Shown piece by piece: positions 53,337-62,823 of a stretch of DNA of 64,000 bases (within the stretch, counting starts at the first letter, position 1; each line of letters starts with the position of its first letter). A program made the translations under genes and the position numbers. The stretch is from Corynebacterium efficiens YS-314 (GTDB lineage: Bacteria; Actinomycetota; Actinomycetes; Mycobacteriales; Mycobacteriaceae): positions 248,001 to 312,000 of the forward strand of contig NC_004369.1 of NCBI RefSeq assembly GCF_000011305.1, read 5' to 3'. Under the pieces are notes generated by a model. That model had not been told where the DNA came from. It did no database searches and was given only the letters and a program-made list of their open reading frames with translations.

Positions 53337-55745
53337 CTAGTTGCCCAGCAACTGCCTCAGAGCATCGTTGATAGCGTTCACGCCATCCTGGACGGTGGGT
53401 GCCTGTGGGGTGGTGGGGCTTGTCGGCCGGGGTGCCGGTGCATCCTGCGTGGTGTCGGGGCTGGTGGCCGGTGGTGGGGTGGGGCTTGAACCGTCGGAGA
53501 TGTCGAGGATGATGGTCCCACCGTCGACAAGCGTCCCGTCCTCCGGGCGCGCCGCGACCACCGTGCCGCGTGGTCGCCCGCTGCCCGGGACCGTCCGCGT
53601 GGTCACCCGGTAGCCTTCGGCCTCCGCTGCACGCCTCGCGGCGGCTTCGCTCTGCCCGGTGAGCTCACGGATGAAAGCCGCGTTCGCCCCCAGCTGGAAA
53701 TCATTGGAGTTGTCCGGGATGGAACCTGCGAGTGCCGCCGGGACATTGTTGGCGAGCTGGAACCAGGTCTGGGCAGGCTCCCGACCACCGTAGAGGTCAC
53801 CGGAGCCACACTGGCGCACCGGAGAACTGCACAGGGGCGTGGTGGTGGTGCCGTCGTTGTAGATATACGGCGCGGCTGCGAACTTGTCGTTGTAGCCCAG
53901 GAAAGCAGATGACTGGTTGGACTCGGTGGTACCGGTCTTCGCCGCGATCGGCTGGGTCCAGCCGTACATGCTCGCGGCTCCCGCGGCGGTTCCCTCGGTG
54001 ATGTCCTCGCTCATGCCCACGGTGAGGGCGGCGGCATCCCGCTCATCCATCACGCGTTCGCATTCGGGACGGTCGATGTAGACCTCGTTGCCGTCACGGT
54101 CGTGGACCGAGACGATCGGGTTCGGTGCACACCACACGCCACCGGATGCCAGGGTCGCGGCGACGTTGGACAGCTCCAGGGGGTTCACGGCGGTGGGACC
54201 CAGGGTGTAGGAACCCAGGTTGGCGTTCTTCATGTAGTCCGCGATGGAGGAGGTTCCATCGAAACTGCCCTCCTCGGTGTAACTGCGCAGGCCAAGCTTC
54301 ACCGACAGATCCACCACCTTGTCCACACCGACCTGCTCGATCAGCTGGATGAAGGTGGTGTTGGGGGAGTAGGCAAGCGCCTCCTGCAGAGTCATCCGGG
54401 GCTTGTAGGTACCGGCGTTTTCCACGCAGTAGGTGTTGGGTGGGCAGTTCTGCGCACCACCTGTTCCCAGCCCCTTGGCCTCATAGCGGGTGGGCACATC
54501 CAGCATGGTGTCCAGGCCCATGCCCTGCTCGATGGCGACTCCGGCCGTGAAGATCTTGAAGATGGAACCCGCACCGTTACCCACCCGGGAACTGGTCTGC
54601 GGGAGGATCGTCTCACCGGCCTCCAGGTCGAGCCCGTAGTTACGGGAGGAGGCCATGGCCAGGATGTCACGCGAGTTGGAACCGGGTTCGATGACATTGA
54701 CCACCTCGGCCACACCCGGGGCGGCGGGGTCGGTGTGGTTCACCACCGAGGCGCGGGCGGCGTCCTGCACCACGGGATCCAGGGTGAGCTGGATGGTGTA
54801 GGCATCCTTGTCCAGCATGTCCCGGGTGATGCCCTGCTCCGCGAGGTAACTCAGGGCGTAATCACAGAAGAAACCACGATCGCCTGCACCGATGCACCCG
54901 TTGGGCTCACCCTGCGGGGTCTCCAACACACCAAGCGGCTGCTGCTGGTAATTTGCCGCGTCCTCCCGGGTGATCGCGCCGGTATCCGCCATCGCCGACA
55001 GCACCGTGTTGCGCCGCTCGAAGACCCCGTCATGGTTGGTGTACGGGTTGAGATACGAGGAGGACTGCACGATACCGGCGAGCATCGCCGACTGCGGGAC
55101 AGTCAGTTCCGCAGCGGAGATCCCGAAATAGGTACGGGCGGCAGCCTCCACACCGTAGGCCCCGTTACCGAAGGGGACGATGTTGAGATACCGGGTGAGG
55201 ATCTCATCCTTGCTCAGCTTGTCATCCAGATCGGAGGCCATCCGCATCTCACGCAGCTTGCGGGGGATGGAGGTCTCGATGGCGGCAGCCTGCTCGGCCT
55301 CATCATCGGCATCAACCAGCAGGAGGAAATTCTTCACATACTGCTGGTTGATGGTGGAGGCACCCTGTTCCACTCCACCCGCGGCCAGGTTGGTGAGCAT
55401 CGCGCGACCGAATCCCTGCAGGTCAACGCCGTCATGTTCATAGAACCGACGGTCCTCGATGGAGACGATGGCATCTTTCATCGGCTGGGAGATCTGATCC
55501 CCGGTCACCTCGAAACGCCGCTGCGAATACAGGTAGGCCAGTGGCTCGCCGGTGGCATCGGTGATGGTGGTGACCCCGGGGCCACGTCCATCCTCGAGAT
55601 CGGCGAGGTTGGACTGCATCGTCTCATTCGTGCGTGCGAAGGCGACCCCGGTGATACTGGCGACGGGCACCAGCGCCAGGGCGCCGAGCAGCCCCGCTGC
55701 CACCGTGGATGCCAGGAGTTTGGTCATGGACTTTGGGAAGGACAC
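53337..55745 (-). CDS. ponA: Class A penicillin-binding protein PonA
   Basis: An 802-residue bifunctional peptidoglycan synthase. One N-terminal transmembrane helix (about 12-36). The transglycosylase domain has SIEDRRFYEHDGVD (catalytic Glu97) and GASTINQQYVKNFLL. The transpeptidase domain has the active Ser in GAGSIFKIFTAG, the SxN motif in AYSPNTTF and AAKTGTTES (KTG). A PASTA-like domain (GYRVTTRTVPGSG to IILDISDG) and a Pro/Thr-rich tail follow. It polymerises and cross-links glycan strands outside the membrane. Confidence 0.96.
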   Translation of the reverse strand: MSFPKSMTKLLASTVAAGLLGALALVPVASITGVAFARTNETMQSNLADLEDGRGPGVTTITDATGEPLAYLYSQRRFEVTGDQISQPMKDAIVSIEDRRFYEHDGVDLQGFGRAMLTNLAAGGVEQGASTINQQYVKNFLLLVDADDEAEQAAAIETSIPRKLREMRMASDLDDKLSKDEILTRYLNIVPFGNGAYGVEAAARTYFGISAAELTVPQSAMLAGIVQSSSYLNPYTNHDGVFERRNTVLSAMADTGAITREDAANYQQQPLGVLETPQGEPNGCIGAGDRGFFCDYALSYLAEQGITRDMLDKDAYTIQLTLDPVVQDAARASVVNHTDPAAPGVAEVVNVIEPGSNSRDILAMASSRNYGLDLEAGETILPQTSSRVGNGAGSIFKIFTAGVAIEQGMGLDTMLDVPTRYEAKGLGTGGAQNCPPNTYCVENAGTYKPRMTLQEALAYSPNTTFIQLIEQVGVDKVVDLSVKLGLRSYTEEGSFDGTSSIADYMKNANLGSYTLGPTAVNPLELSNVAATLASGGVWCAPNPIVSVHDRDGNEVYIDRPECERVMDERDAAALTVGMSEDITEGTAAGAASMYGWTQPIAAKTGTTESNQSSAFLGYNDKFAAAPYIYNDGTTTTPLCSSPVRQCGSGDLYGGREPAQTWFQLANNVPAALAGSIPDNSNDFQLGANAAFIRELTGQSEAAARRAAEAEGYRVTTRTVPGSGRPRGTVVAARPEDGTLVDGGTIILDISDGSSPTPPPATSPDTTQDAPAPRPTSPTTPQAPTVQDGVNAINDALRQLLGN

Positions 55746-55860
55746 GGTAACAGCCTAGCTACTGAAGCCTGTTTCGTGAATCTGGCCAACCATGCTGTGG
55801 TCCATGCTGTGTCTCATGCTGCGGGGACAACTGTGGGGTCGATCGGGTTCGGCGGAACCG

Positions 55861-56469
55861 CTAGGTCATGCGGAGATCGGTCACGCAGGTCGCCCCGTCG
55901 TCGCTGGTGGAGAATGCGGTCGTGCCCGTCCGGTCCTGGTGGGTGATCTCGATCGTGCCGGTGGTCTCACTGGGAAGCCAGAAACCGACGAAACCATTGT
56001 CGAAGGTGGTTGCCTGCTCATCGACCAGGACCTCCCCGGATGCCTCATCGGTGATGGTGACGTGGACCGGTTCATTGCCCAGCTCACCGAGGCAGGTGGT
56101 CAGACTGTGATAGAAGCAGTCATGTGTCTGGGTGAGATAGGGGGCGATGGACACATAGGTCTGATTCTCGGGCAGGTCGAGCACGAGCTCCTGGTTGTCA
56201 TCACTCAACACCAGTTCATCGGTGCGCACCGAGGCGATCAGATCGGTGGGGCGCTCGGCGACGGGCAGTGCATCCAGGTGGTCGATGATCTGGGAGGCAT
56301 CCAAGTCGGCCAGACCGTGGCTGGCGAGGAACTGGTCCTGGGTGGCTGCTGTGCCATTTGTGGCGGTGGTGTCCGCTGCGTCATTTGTGGGGGCTGGATC
56401 CTGGTTCGTGGCCGAGCATCCGGCCAGGGTGAGGGAGAGGGTGGCGAGGATGATCGCTGTTCTTTTCAC
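55861..56469 (-). CDS. cueP: CueP-like periplasmic copper-binding lipoprotein
   Basis: A 202-residue secreted lipoprotein: signal peptide with lipobox LTLAGC (Cys near residue 18) after the GTG start at 56,469, which has AAGGAA upstream. The mature part contains the CueP signature THDCFYHSLTTCLGELGNEP with Cys-x2-His and Cys as metal ligands, and TTFDNGFVGFWLPSET. CueP binds copper and supplies or buffers it in Salmonella. It is convergent in location with the copper cluster to the right. The frame upstream of the GTG lacks a start with support. Confidence 0.85.
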   Translation of the reverse strand: MKRTAIILATLSLTLAGCSATNQDPAPTNDAADTTATNGTAATQDQFLASHGLADLDASQIIDHLDALPVAERPTDLIASVRTDELVLSDDNQELVLDLPENQTYVSIAPYLTQTHDCFYHSLTTCLGELGNEPVHVTITDEASGEVLVDEQATTFDNGFVGFWLPSETTGTIEITHQDRTGTTAFSTSDDGATCVTDLRMT

Positions 56470-56809
56470 GTGGGGTTCCTTGAATCGTGAGGGAGGGAGG
56501 GGATTGCCATTGACAGATGTTCTTGGTTCTTTCTCTAGCACACCCGGATCAGGTGGAGGAAATGTCAAGGTTCAGCCTGTGGGTTTGGCCGAGCGAGGGG
56601 GAATGACCCAGGGTGGCCCCGGTCACCGTCGGTCCCGGACTGAAGACATTGGAGACGCTCCAGCGTTCACCCCCGCCATGGAGTCGGGGTCTGTCCCGGT
56701 GTGAACCGGACTGGGGCATCGCCCTGTGGGCAGTCCTTTTCCGGCCACCGGGTCACGGGGTGGGCTGCGTGCACCACCGGGAGTCACCGCGTGTGGTCGG
56801 GGTGATATT

Positions 56810-56829
56810 TAAAGAGTTGATGAAGATTG
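56810..56829 (+). promoter_or_regulatory. CopR-like direct repeat
   Basis: TAAAGAGTTgaTGAAGATTG resembles the tandem repeat TGAAGATTTnnTGAAGATTT that I recall as the C. glutamicum CopR target: 7/9 and 8/9 matches with the same two-base gap. It lies 58 bases upstream of the regulator's ATG, so the copper regulator probably controls itself. Confidence 0.55.
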
Positions 56830-56886
56830 CCCGGTGGGAGGTCTGAAACACCCGGATCATCCCCCGAGGGGGAGATACTGGGTGTC

Positions 56887-57609
56887 ATGGCTGTCCAAAC
56901 ACCAACCGACACTCTGGCTGCGGGGCGCGTGCTCATCGTCGATGATGAAAAACCGCTGGCCCAGATGGTTGAGACCTATCTCCTCCGGGCCGGGTTCGAA
57001 ACTGTTCAGGCACACACCGGGATCGATGCCGTCCATGAGGCGCGCAGATTCTCCCCGGATGTGGTGATCCTCGACCTTGGATTACCTGAACTCGATGGTC
57101 TTGAGGTGTGCCGTCAGGTCCGTGCCTTCTCGGACTGCTACATCCTCATGCTCACGGCCCGCGGTAGTGAGGAGGATAAGATCACCGGTCTGACCATGGG
57201 GGCCGATGATTACATCACCAAACCCTTCGGCATCAGGGAACTGGTCACCCGGGTGCGGGCGGTTATGCGCCGCCCCCGCATCACCGTCACCGGCCCGGGG
57301 ACGGACGCCCCGTTGATCATCGGGGACCTTGTCATCGACCCCTCCGCGCATACGGTCCGCGTCGGGGGCGGGGCAGTGGACATCACGCCTACTGAATTTG
57401 ATCTCCTGCTGGCCCTGGCACTGCGTCCCGGCCGGGTCTGTTCGCGTCGGGAGCTGGTCACCGAGGTGTGGGATACAACCTGGGTGGGTGATGAGCGCAT
57501 TGTTGATGTTCATATCGGGAATCTCAGACGCAAGCTCGGTACCGATGCGCGGGGGAGGGGTCTTATCGACACCGTCCGTGGGGTGGGGTACCGGTTGGGG
57601 CAGGTATGA
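56887..57609 (+). CDS. copR: OmpR-family response regulator, CopR-like
   Basis: A 240-residue response regulator. The receiver has VLIVDDEKPLAQ, the phosphoacceptor Asp in VVILDLGLPELDG, LTARGS and the Lys in YITKPFGIRE. The winged helix ends VDVHIGNLRRKLGTDARGRG. Start at ATG 56,887 (MAVQTPTDTLAAG), before which GGGGGAG occurs. Its stop overlaps the sensor kinase's ATG by four bases. Location before a copper ATPase and the repeat at 56,810 support a copper role. Confidence 0.85.
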   Translation: MAVQTPTDTLAAGRVLIVDDEKPLAQMVETYLLRAGFETVQAHTGIDAVHEARRFSPDVVILDLGLPELDGLEVCRQVRAFSDCYILMLTARGSEEDKITGLTMGADDYITKPFGIRELVTRVRAVMRRPRITVTGPGTDAPLIIGDLVIDPSAHTVRVGGGAVDITPTEFDLLLALALRPGRVCSRRELVTEVWDTTWVGDERIVDVHIGNLRRKLGTDARGRGLIDTVRGVGYRLGQV

Positions 57610-58802
57610 CTCACAGGCCTGGACTGATGTTCCGTTTTCTGGCTGCCCAGGTACTGGTCGTGGCGATCAGTTTGAGTGTGGCAGTGGCAGTGGCATCCCT
57701 GGTGGGCCCTCCCCTGTTTCACGAGCACCTGGTCATGGCTGGTCTGGAGGATCCGTCCCTGGAGCAGTTCCACGCTGAACAGGCCTACCGGTATGCCAAC
57801 CTGATCACGCTGGCCGTCGCTCTGCCCACCGCACTGATCTGTGCGGTGCTGACCAGTCTGGTGTTGTCTCGTCGACTGCGGGCACCCCTGCGGGATCTTA
57901 CCTGTGCAGCTGCGGGCATGGCGAATGGGAATTACCATGTCAGGGTGCCTGTGGGGCAGGCCGGACCTGAGGTAGACACGTTGGCGCGGGCCTTCAACAC
58001 GATGGCCACCAGGTTGGAGCAGACCGAACAGGTGCGACGCCAGATGCTGTCGGATCTCGCACATGAGATGGGCACACCATTATCGGTACTCGCGGTCTAC
58101 CTCGACGGGCTCCAGGACGGGGTGATCGACTGGAATACCGCCACGCAGAAGGTCATCAGTGACCAGTTGAGCCGATTGACCCGGTTGACCGAGGACATGG
58201 ATGAGGTCTCCCGGGTCCAGGAGCACCGCATTGCTCTCGAGCTGGCGGAAGAGAACCTGGCAGAGGTGCTCTCCACCTCACTGAACGCAGTCCGGGAGGC
58301 ATATCAGGCCAAGTCTGTGGATCTGCAGCTGATTCCCGTTCCGCCACGGACCACGGTGGTTCTCGATCAGCAAAGGTTCGGCCAGGTGATGGGCAACCTG
58401 CTCTCCAACGCACTTCGTCATACCCCCGCTGGTGGCCGGGTGACCGTCCGAACCAGCCAGCAGGGACAGGATTTTGTCGCCATCGAGGTCGCTGACACCG
58501 GTGAGGGCATGGCAGAAGGCCAGATTGAGCATATTTTCGAACGTTTCTACCGCGGGGACACCGCTCGCAGCCGGGATAACGGGGGGTCAGGTATCGGCTT
58601 GACCATCTCCCGGGCTCTGATCGAAGCCCATGGGGGAACCCTGGGTGCTACCTCACCCGGCCTCGGGGCGGGATCTGTCTTTACCATCCGTCTTCCGCTT
58701 TATCCAGATGGTATGTCGACGAACCCCTCCAGGGGTGTTGCGCCGGGGCATGTGCACCCGCCTCCCCAGCCCCTTCCCCATATACCCCATGGGGGTATAT
58801 GA
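57606..58802 (+). CDS. copS: Sensor histidine kinase, CopS-like
   Basis: A 398-residue membrane sensor kinase. Two transmembrane helices (about 8-30 and 62-86) enclose a short extracytoplasmic loop of about 30 residues. Then come HAMP, the phosphoacceptor motif SDLAHEMGTPLSVLAVYLDG, the N box GNLLSNALRH, DTGEGMAEGQ and GGSGIGLTISRALIEAHGG. The last codons overlap a CsoR-like palindrome and the promoter of the ATPase gene. Copper sensing is inferred from the genes around it. Confidence 0.85.
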   Translation: MTHRPGLMFRFLAAQVLVVAISLSVAVAVASLVGPPLFHEHLVMAGLEDPSLEQFHAEQAYRYANLITLAVALPTALICAVLTSLVLSRRLRAPLRDLTCAAAGMANGNYHVRVPVGQAGPEVDTLARAFNTMATRLEQTEQVRRQMLSDLAHEMGTPLSVLAVYLDGLQDGVIDWNTATQKVISDQLSRLTRLTEDMDEVSRVQEHRIALELAEENLAEVLSTSLNAVREAYQAKSVDLQLIPVPPRTTVVLDQQRFGQVMGNLLSNALRHTPAGGRVTVRTSQQGQDFVAIEVADTGEGMAEGQIEHIFERFYRGDTARSRDNGGSGIGLTISRALIEAHGGTLGATSPGLGAGSVFTIRLPLYPDGMSTNPSRGVAPGHVHPPPQPLPHIPHGGI

Positions 58803-58803
58803 T
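58780..58803 (+). promoter_or_regulatory. CsoR-like palindrome overlapping a -10 element
   Basis: ATATACCCC (58,780-58,788) and GGGGTATAT (58,792-58,800) form a perfect inverted repeat with a 3-base centre, the TACCC/GGGTA type bound by CsoR copper repressors. TATGAT (58,798-58,803) overlaps its right end and could be the -10 of copB. It lies within the last codons of the kinase gene. Confidence 0.6.
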
Positions 58804-58918
58804 GGCGGTAGTGCCCACCCAGTCCCCCGACACGAAGGAGGGATCCGCAGCATTTACAACGCCAGCAGCATTGTCAGGGCGTAGGAACCCCATTACCCCG
58901 ATCCGGGGCAAGCGATAA
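58799..58918 (+). CDS. Possible 39-residue leader peptide before copB
   Basis: An ATG overlapping the kinase stop (ATGA) opens a 39-codon frame, MMAVVPTQSPDTKEGS to TPIRGKR, that ends 8 bases before the copB ATG. It would be coupled to copS if read on the long messenger, but a transcript from the promoter at 58,798 would start beyond its ATG. Weak support; more likely an untranslated leader. Confidence 0.2.
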   Translation: MMAVVPTQSPDTKEGSAAFTTPAALSGRRNPITPIRGKR

Positions 58919-58926
58919 GGAGAGTC

Positions 58927-61254
58927 ATGAATACCCACCCGCACCACGGTGATCAGTACCATAAGCGCAGTGGACACGACCATCGCCGGCAAGCTGACAC
59001 CCACGGTCAGGCCATGCCCGGCACCCCGCCGCATTCCGCAGTCGATGAGGAACATCCCCCGCCGGGGGACCATGGCAATCATCACCACCATGGTCACCAT
59101 GGTCACAGTGGCCACAGTGACCACAGTGGCCACAGTGACCACAGTGGCCACGATCATGCAGGTCACAGCGGCCACGGGGGCCATGACGGCCATGGTGGCC
59201 ATGACGGGCACGGTCATCACAGTGCGGAGATGTTCAAAAACCGGTTCTGGCTCAGTCTGGTCCTCTCGATACCGGTGGTGTTCTTCAGCCCGATGGTTGC
59301 GCACCTGCTCGGTTACACCATCCCGGAGTTCCCCGGGGCAAGCTGGATCGCCCCCATCCTGGGCACCGTGGTCTTCATCTACGGCGGTGACCCATTCCTC
59401 CGGGGTGGTTGGGCTGAACTGAAGGCGCGCCAACCCGGCATGATGTTGTTGATCTCCATGGCGATCACCGTGGCGTTTGTCGCCTCCTGGGTCACCACCC
59501 TCGGTATCGGCGGGTTTGACCTGGACTTCTGGTGGGAACTGGTCCTGCTGGTGACCATCATGTTGTTGGGGCACTGGATGGAGATGCGTGCCCTGGGATC
59601 GGCGTCCTCCGCATTGGACGCCCTGGCAGCTCTCCTGCCCGATGAGGCGGAGAAGATTATCGACGGCGCAGTCCACACCGTGCCTCTCGCTGAGCTGGCC
59701 GAAGGTGACGTTGTGCTGGTGCGGCCCGGGGCCCGGGTGCCTGCCGACGGCACCATCATCGACGGCGCAGCCGAGTTCGACGAGGCGATGATCACCGGCG
59801 AATCCCGCCCGGTGTTCCGCGACACCGGTGACAGGGTGGTCGCCGGTACGGTGGCCACCGACAACACCGTCCGGGTCCGCGTCGAATCCGTCGGTGAGGA
59901 CACCGCCCTCGCGGGAATCCAGCGCATGGTGGCTGATGCGCAGTCCTCATCCTCGCGCGCGCAGGCGCTGGCGGACCGGGCAGCCGGGTGGTTGTTCTGG
60001 TTCGCACTGATCGCCGGAATCATCACCGCGATCGTCTGGACGATCATCGGCAGCCCGGACCAGGCGGTGGTGCGTACCGTGACCGTGTTGATCATCGCCT
60101 GCCCGCATGCCCTCGGCCTGGCGATCCCCCTGGTGATCGCCATCTCCACCGAACGCGCCGCCAGGTCGGGACTGTTGATCAAGGACCGTCTGGCACTTGA
60201 GCGCATGCGCACCGTTGATGTGGTCCTGTTCGACAAGACCGGCACCCTGACCGAGGGGGCGCACGCGGTCACCGATGTCGCCGCCGCCGCGGGCGTGTCC
60301 ACCGGACAGTTGCTGGCCGTGGCCGCAGCCGCGGAAGCGGACAGTGAGCACCCCGTCGCCCGTGCGATCGTTACGGCCGCGGCGGAACACCCCGAGGCGG
60401 CGAAGCAGCAATTGGGCGGTAGCAACTTCACCGCCGCGACCGGCCGCGGGGTCAGGGCCACCGTCGAGGGCGTGGACGTCTTCGTCGGCGGGCCGAACAT
60501 GCTGCGTGAACTGGAACTGGACATTCCGGCGGACATCGTCGATACCACCGACCAGTGGGCCGGGCGCGGTGCCGGAGTCCTCCACGTCGTGCGTGATGGT
60601 CAGATCATCGGAGCTGTGGCCGTCGAGGACAGGATCCGTCCTGAATCCCGCGCCACGGTGCGTGCCCTGCAGGACCGCGGGGTGAAGGTCGCCCTCATCA
60701 CCGGTGATGCACGCCAGGTCGCCGACGCGGTCGGGCAGGAGCTGGGTATCGACGAGGTCTTCGCCGAGGTGCTGCCCCAGGACAAGGACACCAAGGTCCT
60801 CGAACTGCAGGAACGTGGGTTGAGCGTGGCGATGGTCGGCGACGGTGTCAACGACGCCCCCGCCCTGGCACGGGCCGAGGTGGGAGTCGCAATCGGTGCA
60901 GGTACCGATGTCGCCATGGAATCCGCAGGTGTGGTTCTGGCCAGCGATGATCCGCGTGCCGTGGTGTCGATGATTGAGCTGTCGCAGGCCAGTTACCGCA
61001 AAATGATCCAGAACCTGGTGTGGGCATCGGGCTACAACATTGTGGCCGTTCCCTTGGCTGCCGGCGTGCTCGCGCCCATCGGTTTCATCCTGCCGCCGGC
61101 GGTCGGTGCCATCCTGATGTCCCTGTCCACGGTCATCGTGGCACTCAATGCCCAGCTGTTGCGCCGCATCGACCTCGACCCGGCTCGCCTGGCACCGACA
61201 GACGCGGCAGGGGAGGAGGTGCTTGTTCAGAGTTCCGCCACCGCAACCCGCTGA
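58927..61254 (+). CDS. copB: CopB-type P1B copper-exporting ATPase
   Basis: A 775-residue heavy-metal P-type ATPase. The first 100 residues are very His-rich with tandem GHSDHSGHSDHSGH units and contain no CxxC domain. Eight helices follow, with the membrane metal motif CPH (ACPHALGLAIP), the actuator motif TGES, the phosphorylation site DKTGTLTEGA and GDGVNDAPALARA. CPH and a His-rich tail are typical of P1B-3 CopB pumps (Cu). AAGGAG lies five bases before the ATG. It is the main effector of the copper cluster. Confidence 0.93.
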   Translation: MNTHPHHGDQYHKRSGHDHRRQADTHGQAMPGTPPHSAVDEEHPPPGDHGNHHHHGHHGHSGHSDHSGHSDHSGHDHAGHSGHGGHDGHGGHDGHGHHSAEMFKNRFWLSLVLSIPVVFFSPMVAHLLGYTIPEFPGASWIAPILGTVVFIYGGDPFLRGGWAELKARQPGMMLLISMAITVAFVASWVTTLGIGGFDLDFWWELVLLVTIMLLGHWMEMRALGSASSALDALAALLPDEAEKIIDGAVHTVPLAELAEGDVVLVRPGARVPADGTIIDGAAEFDEAMITGESRPVFRDTGDRVVAGTVATDNTVRVRVESVGEDTALAGIQRMVADAQSSSSRAQALADRAAGWLFWFALIAGIITAIVWTIIGSPDQAVVRTVTVLIIACPHALGLAIPLVIAISTERAARSGLLIKDRLALERMRTVDVVLFDKTGTLTEGAHAVTDVAAAAGVSTGQLLAVAAAAEADSEHPVARAIVTAAAEHPEAAKQQLGGSNFTAATGRGVRATVEGVDVFVGGPNMLRELELDIPADIVDTTDQWAGRGAGVLHVVRDGQIIGAVAVEDRIRPESRATVRALQDRGVKVALITGDARQVADAVGQELGIDEVFAEVLPQDKDTKVLELQERGLSVAMVGDGVNDAPALARAEVGVAIGAGTDVAMESAGVVLASDDPRAVVSMIELSQASYRKMIQNLVWASGYNIVAVPLAAGVLAPIGFILPPAVGAILMSLSTVIVALNAQLLRRIDLDPARLAPTDAAGEEVLVQSSATATR

Positions 61255-61284
61255 CCCCTTCTTGTTTCCACGAAAGGACCTCCC

Positions 61285-61923
61285 TTGAAGCACCACACCA
61301 CTCTTGTTGCCCTCACCCTGACCTCCGTACTGGCCCTGGCCGCCTGTGGCGGGGAGACCGGGACGGACACCACCACGACTACGGCAACGTCAGAAACCAC
61401 CACCACTACATCCGCCGCTGAGACCCCCACAGGCACGTCTGACACCACCACTCCCGGCTCAACCATGCACGGGGGCCCACACGGTGCCCATGATCACCCT
61501 GCCCATGGTGGTCAGCCACCGGCGGGGATCCAGACGGAGGAGAACCCGACCTACCCCGTGGGGAGCCAGGTCATCCTCACTGCTGATCACATGCCGGGGA
61601 TGGATGGTGCCGAGGCCACGATCTCCGGGGCCTTCGACACCACCGTGTATTCGGTCAGCTTCATCCCACGCCATGGGGGAGAGCCGGTCACTGATCACCG
61701 GTGGGTTGTTCATGAGGAACTCGTCAACCCGGGTGAGGCCCCACTCCCTGATGGAACCCAGGTGGTCCTGGATGCCGGGCACATGTCCGGTATGCAAGGT
61801 GCCGAGGCCACGATTGACTATTCAACGCAGGAGACGGTGTACATGGTGGACCTGACGGTGGACGGGATGCACATGACCAACCACAAGTGGGTCACCGAGA
61901 GTGAGATCATGCCCGCCGGGTAG
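61285..61923 (+). CDS. YdhK-like (DUF1541) lipoprotein, probable metal handling
   Basis: A 212-residue secreted lipoprotein. The lipobox LALAAC (Cys near residue 21) is followed by a Thr/Ser-rich linker, a His/Gly-rich segment (MHGGPHGAHDHPAHGG) and two tandem DUF1541 repeats, each with a His-x-x-x-Gly-Met motif (ADHMPGMDGAEATI and AGHMSGMQGAEATI) and HRWVVHEELV or HKWVTESEIM. The TTG start has AAAGGA nine bases upstream. It follows copB by 30 bases, so a copper-binding role on the cell surface is likely. Confidence 0.8.
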   Translation: MKHHTTLVALTLTSVLALAACGGETGTDTTTTTATSETTTTTSAAETPTGTSDTTTPGSTMHGGPHGAHDHPAHGGQPPAGIQTEENPTYPVGSQVILTADHMPGMDGAEATISGAFDTTVYSVSFIPRHGGEPVTDHRWVVHEELVNPGEAPLPDGTQVVLDAGHMSGMQGAEATIDYSTQETVYMVDLTVDGMHMTNHKWVTESEIMPAG

Positions 61924-62221
61924 CCCCTCGGGGCCCGTGCTTGTCGACGAGCCGCCCCGCCACGCACATGCCCATCTCCGGGGGTGTATGCGTGAGTTAC
62001 GAAGATGCGACGGCAACCCCGGGATGTACCGTGAAGGTATATGTGATGACATGTACTTGTCGCAGATGTGCCACTTCTGCCAGCTTGGGTGGGGTCCGGA
62101 TTCTCCGGAATGAGATCTCCAAGACTCCCCCATATGGTGTGATGCATTCGACAGCAAAACTTGCATGTGATTACATTAACTTCTGTAACTAATCTGCGCG
62201 GTCCCCATTAAGGAGCGAGTC
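61924..62221. other. Intergenic region before whcA
   Basis: No supported gene in about 300 bases. TTGCAT with a 17-base spacer and TGTAAC near 62,161-62,189 is a possible weak promoter of whcA. AGGAG lies eight bases before the whcA ATG. Confidence 0.4.
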
Positions 62222-62572
62222 ATGACATCTGTCATCCCTGAGCAACGCAACAACCCTTTCTCCCGCGATGGCATGGTGGCTGCACGTATGGACACCGCTG
62301 AGCGCGGTGAGTGGGTCACCCATGCCAAGTGTCGTAACGGTGATCCGGATGCACTGTTTGTCCGTGGTGCCGCCCAGCGCCGTGCTGCCGCCATCTGTCG
62401 TCATTGCCCCGTGGCCATGCAGTGCGTGGCAGATGCCCTGGATAACAAGGTGGAATTCGGTGTCTGGGGTGGTCTGACCGAGCGTCAGCGCCGTGCGCTG
62501 CTGCGCAAGAACCCCCACATCACCAACTGGGCGGAATACCTGGCACAGGGTGGGGAACTGATCGGTATCTAG
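62222..62572 (+). CDS. whcA: WhiB-family iron-sulfur regulator WhcA
   Basis: A 116-residue WhiB-like protein. Cys37, Cys59, Cys62 and Cys68 (HAKCRNGD and CRHCPVAMQC) would bind a [4Fe-4S] cluster, and GVWGGLTERQRRALL is the DNA/sigma-interaction motif. By similarity in length and context (next to ponA) it corresponds to C. glutamicum WhcA, a negative regulator of the oxidative stress response. AGGAG upstream. Confidence 0.88.
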   Translation: MTSVIPEQRNNPFSRDGMVAARMDTAERGEWVTHAKCRNGDPDALFVRGAAQRRAAAICRHCPVAMQCVADALDNKVEFGVWGGLTERQRRALLRKNPHITNWAEYLAQGGELIGI

Positions 62573-62663
62573 ACCGACGATCCCCGCTTCGGAGAGAAGG
62601 CTCGGGGATAGCGCCGGGGGAACCCCGCCTGATGGGGTGGTCTCCGAAGGTAGGATGGCACCC

Positions 62664-62819
62664 ATGACTAAATGGGAATACGCCACCGTGCCACTTATCA
62701 CTCACGCAACCAAGCAGATCCTCGATACCTGGGGTGAAGATGGTTGGGAACTGGTCACCGTCATGCCGGGGATGAACCCCGAGAACCTCGTCGCCTACAT
62801 GAAGCGCGAGGTGGCATAG
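62664..62819 (+). CDS. Small DUF4177-like protein
   Basis: A 51-residue protein, KWEYATVPLITHATKQILDT then WGEDGWELVTVMPGMNPENL, which matches the short DUF4177 pattern (W-E-Y ... GWELV). ATG at 62,664 with AGGATGG upstream. It precedes ridA by four bases and is probably co-transcribed. Confidence 0.75.
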   Translation: MTKWEYATVPLITHATKQILDTWGEDGWELVTVMPGMNPENLVAYMKREVA

Positions 62820-62823
62820 GTAC

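Noticed and set aside
54102..55946. 614-codon open frame on the plus strand
   Set aside because: It lies antisense to ponA and has low-complexity Gly/His/Val content typical of a shadow frame in GC-rich DNA.
59947..61296. 449-codon open frame opposite copB
   Set aside because: Antisense shadow of the P-type ATPase; no family signature.
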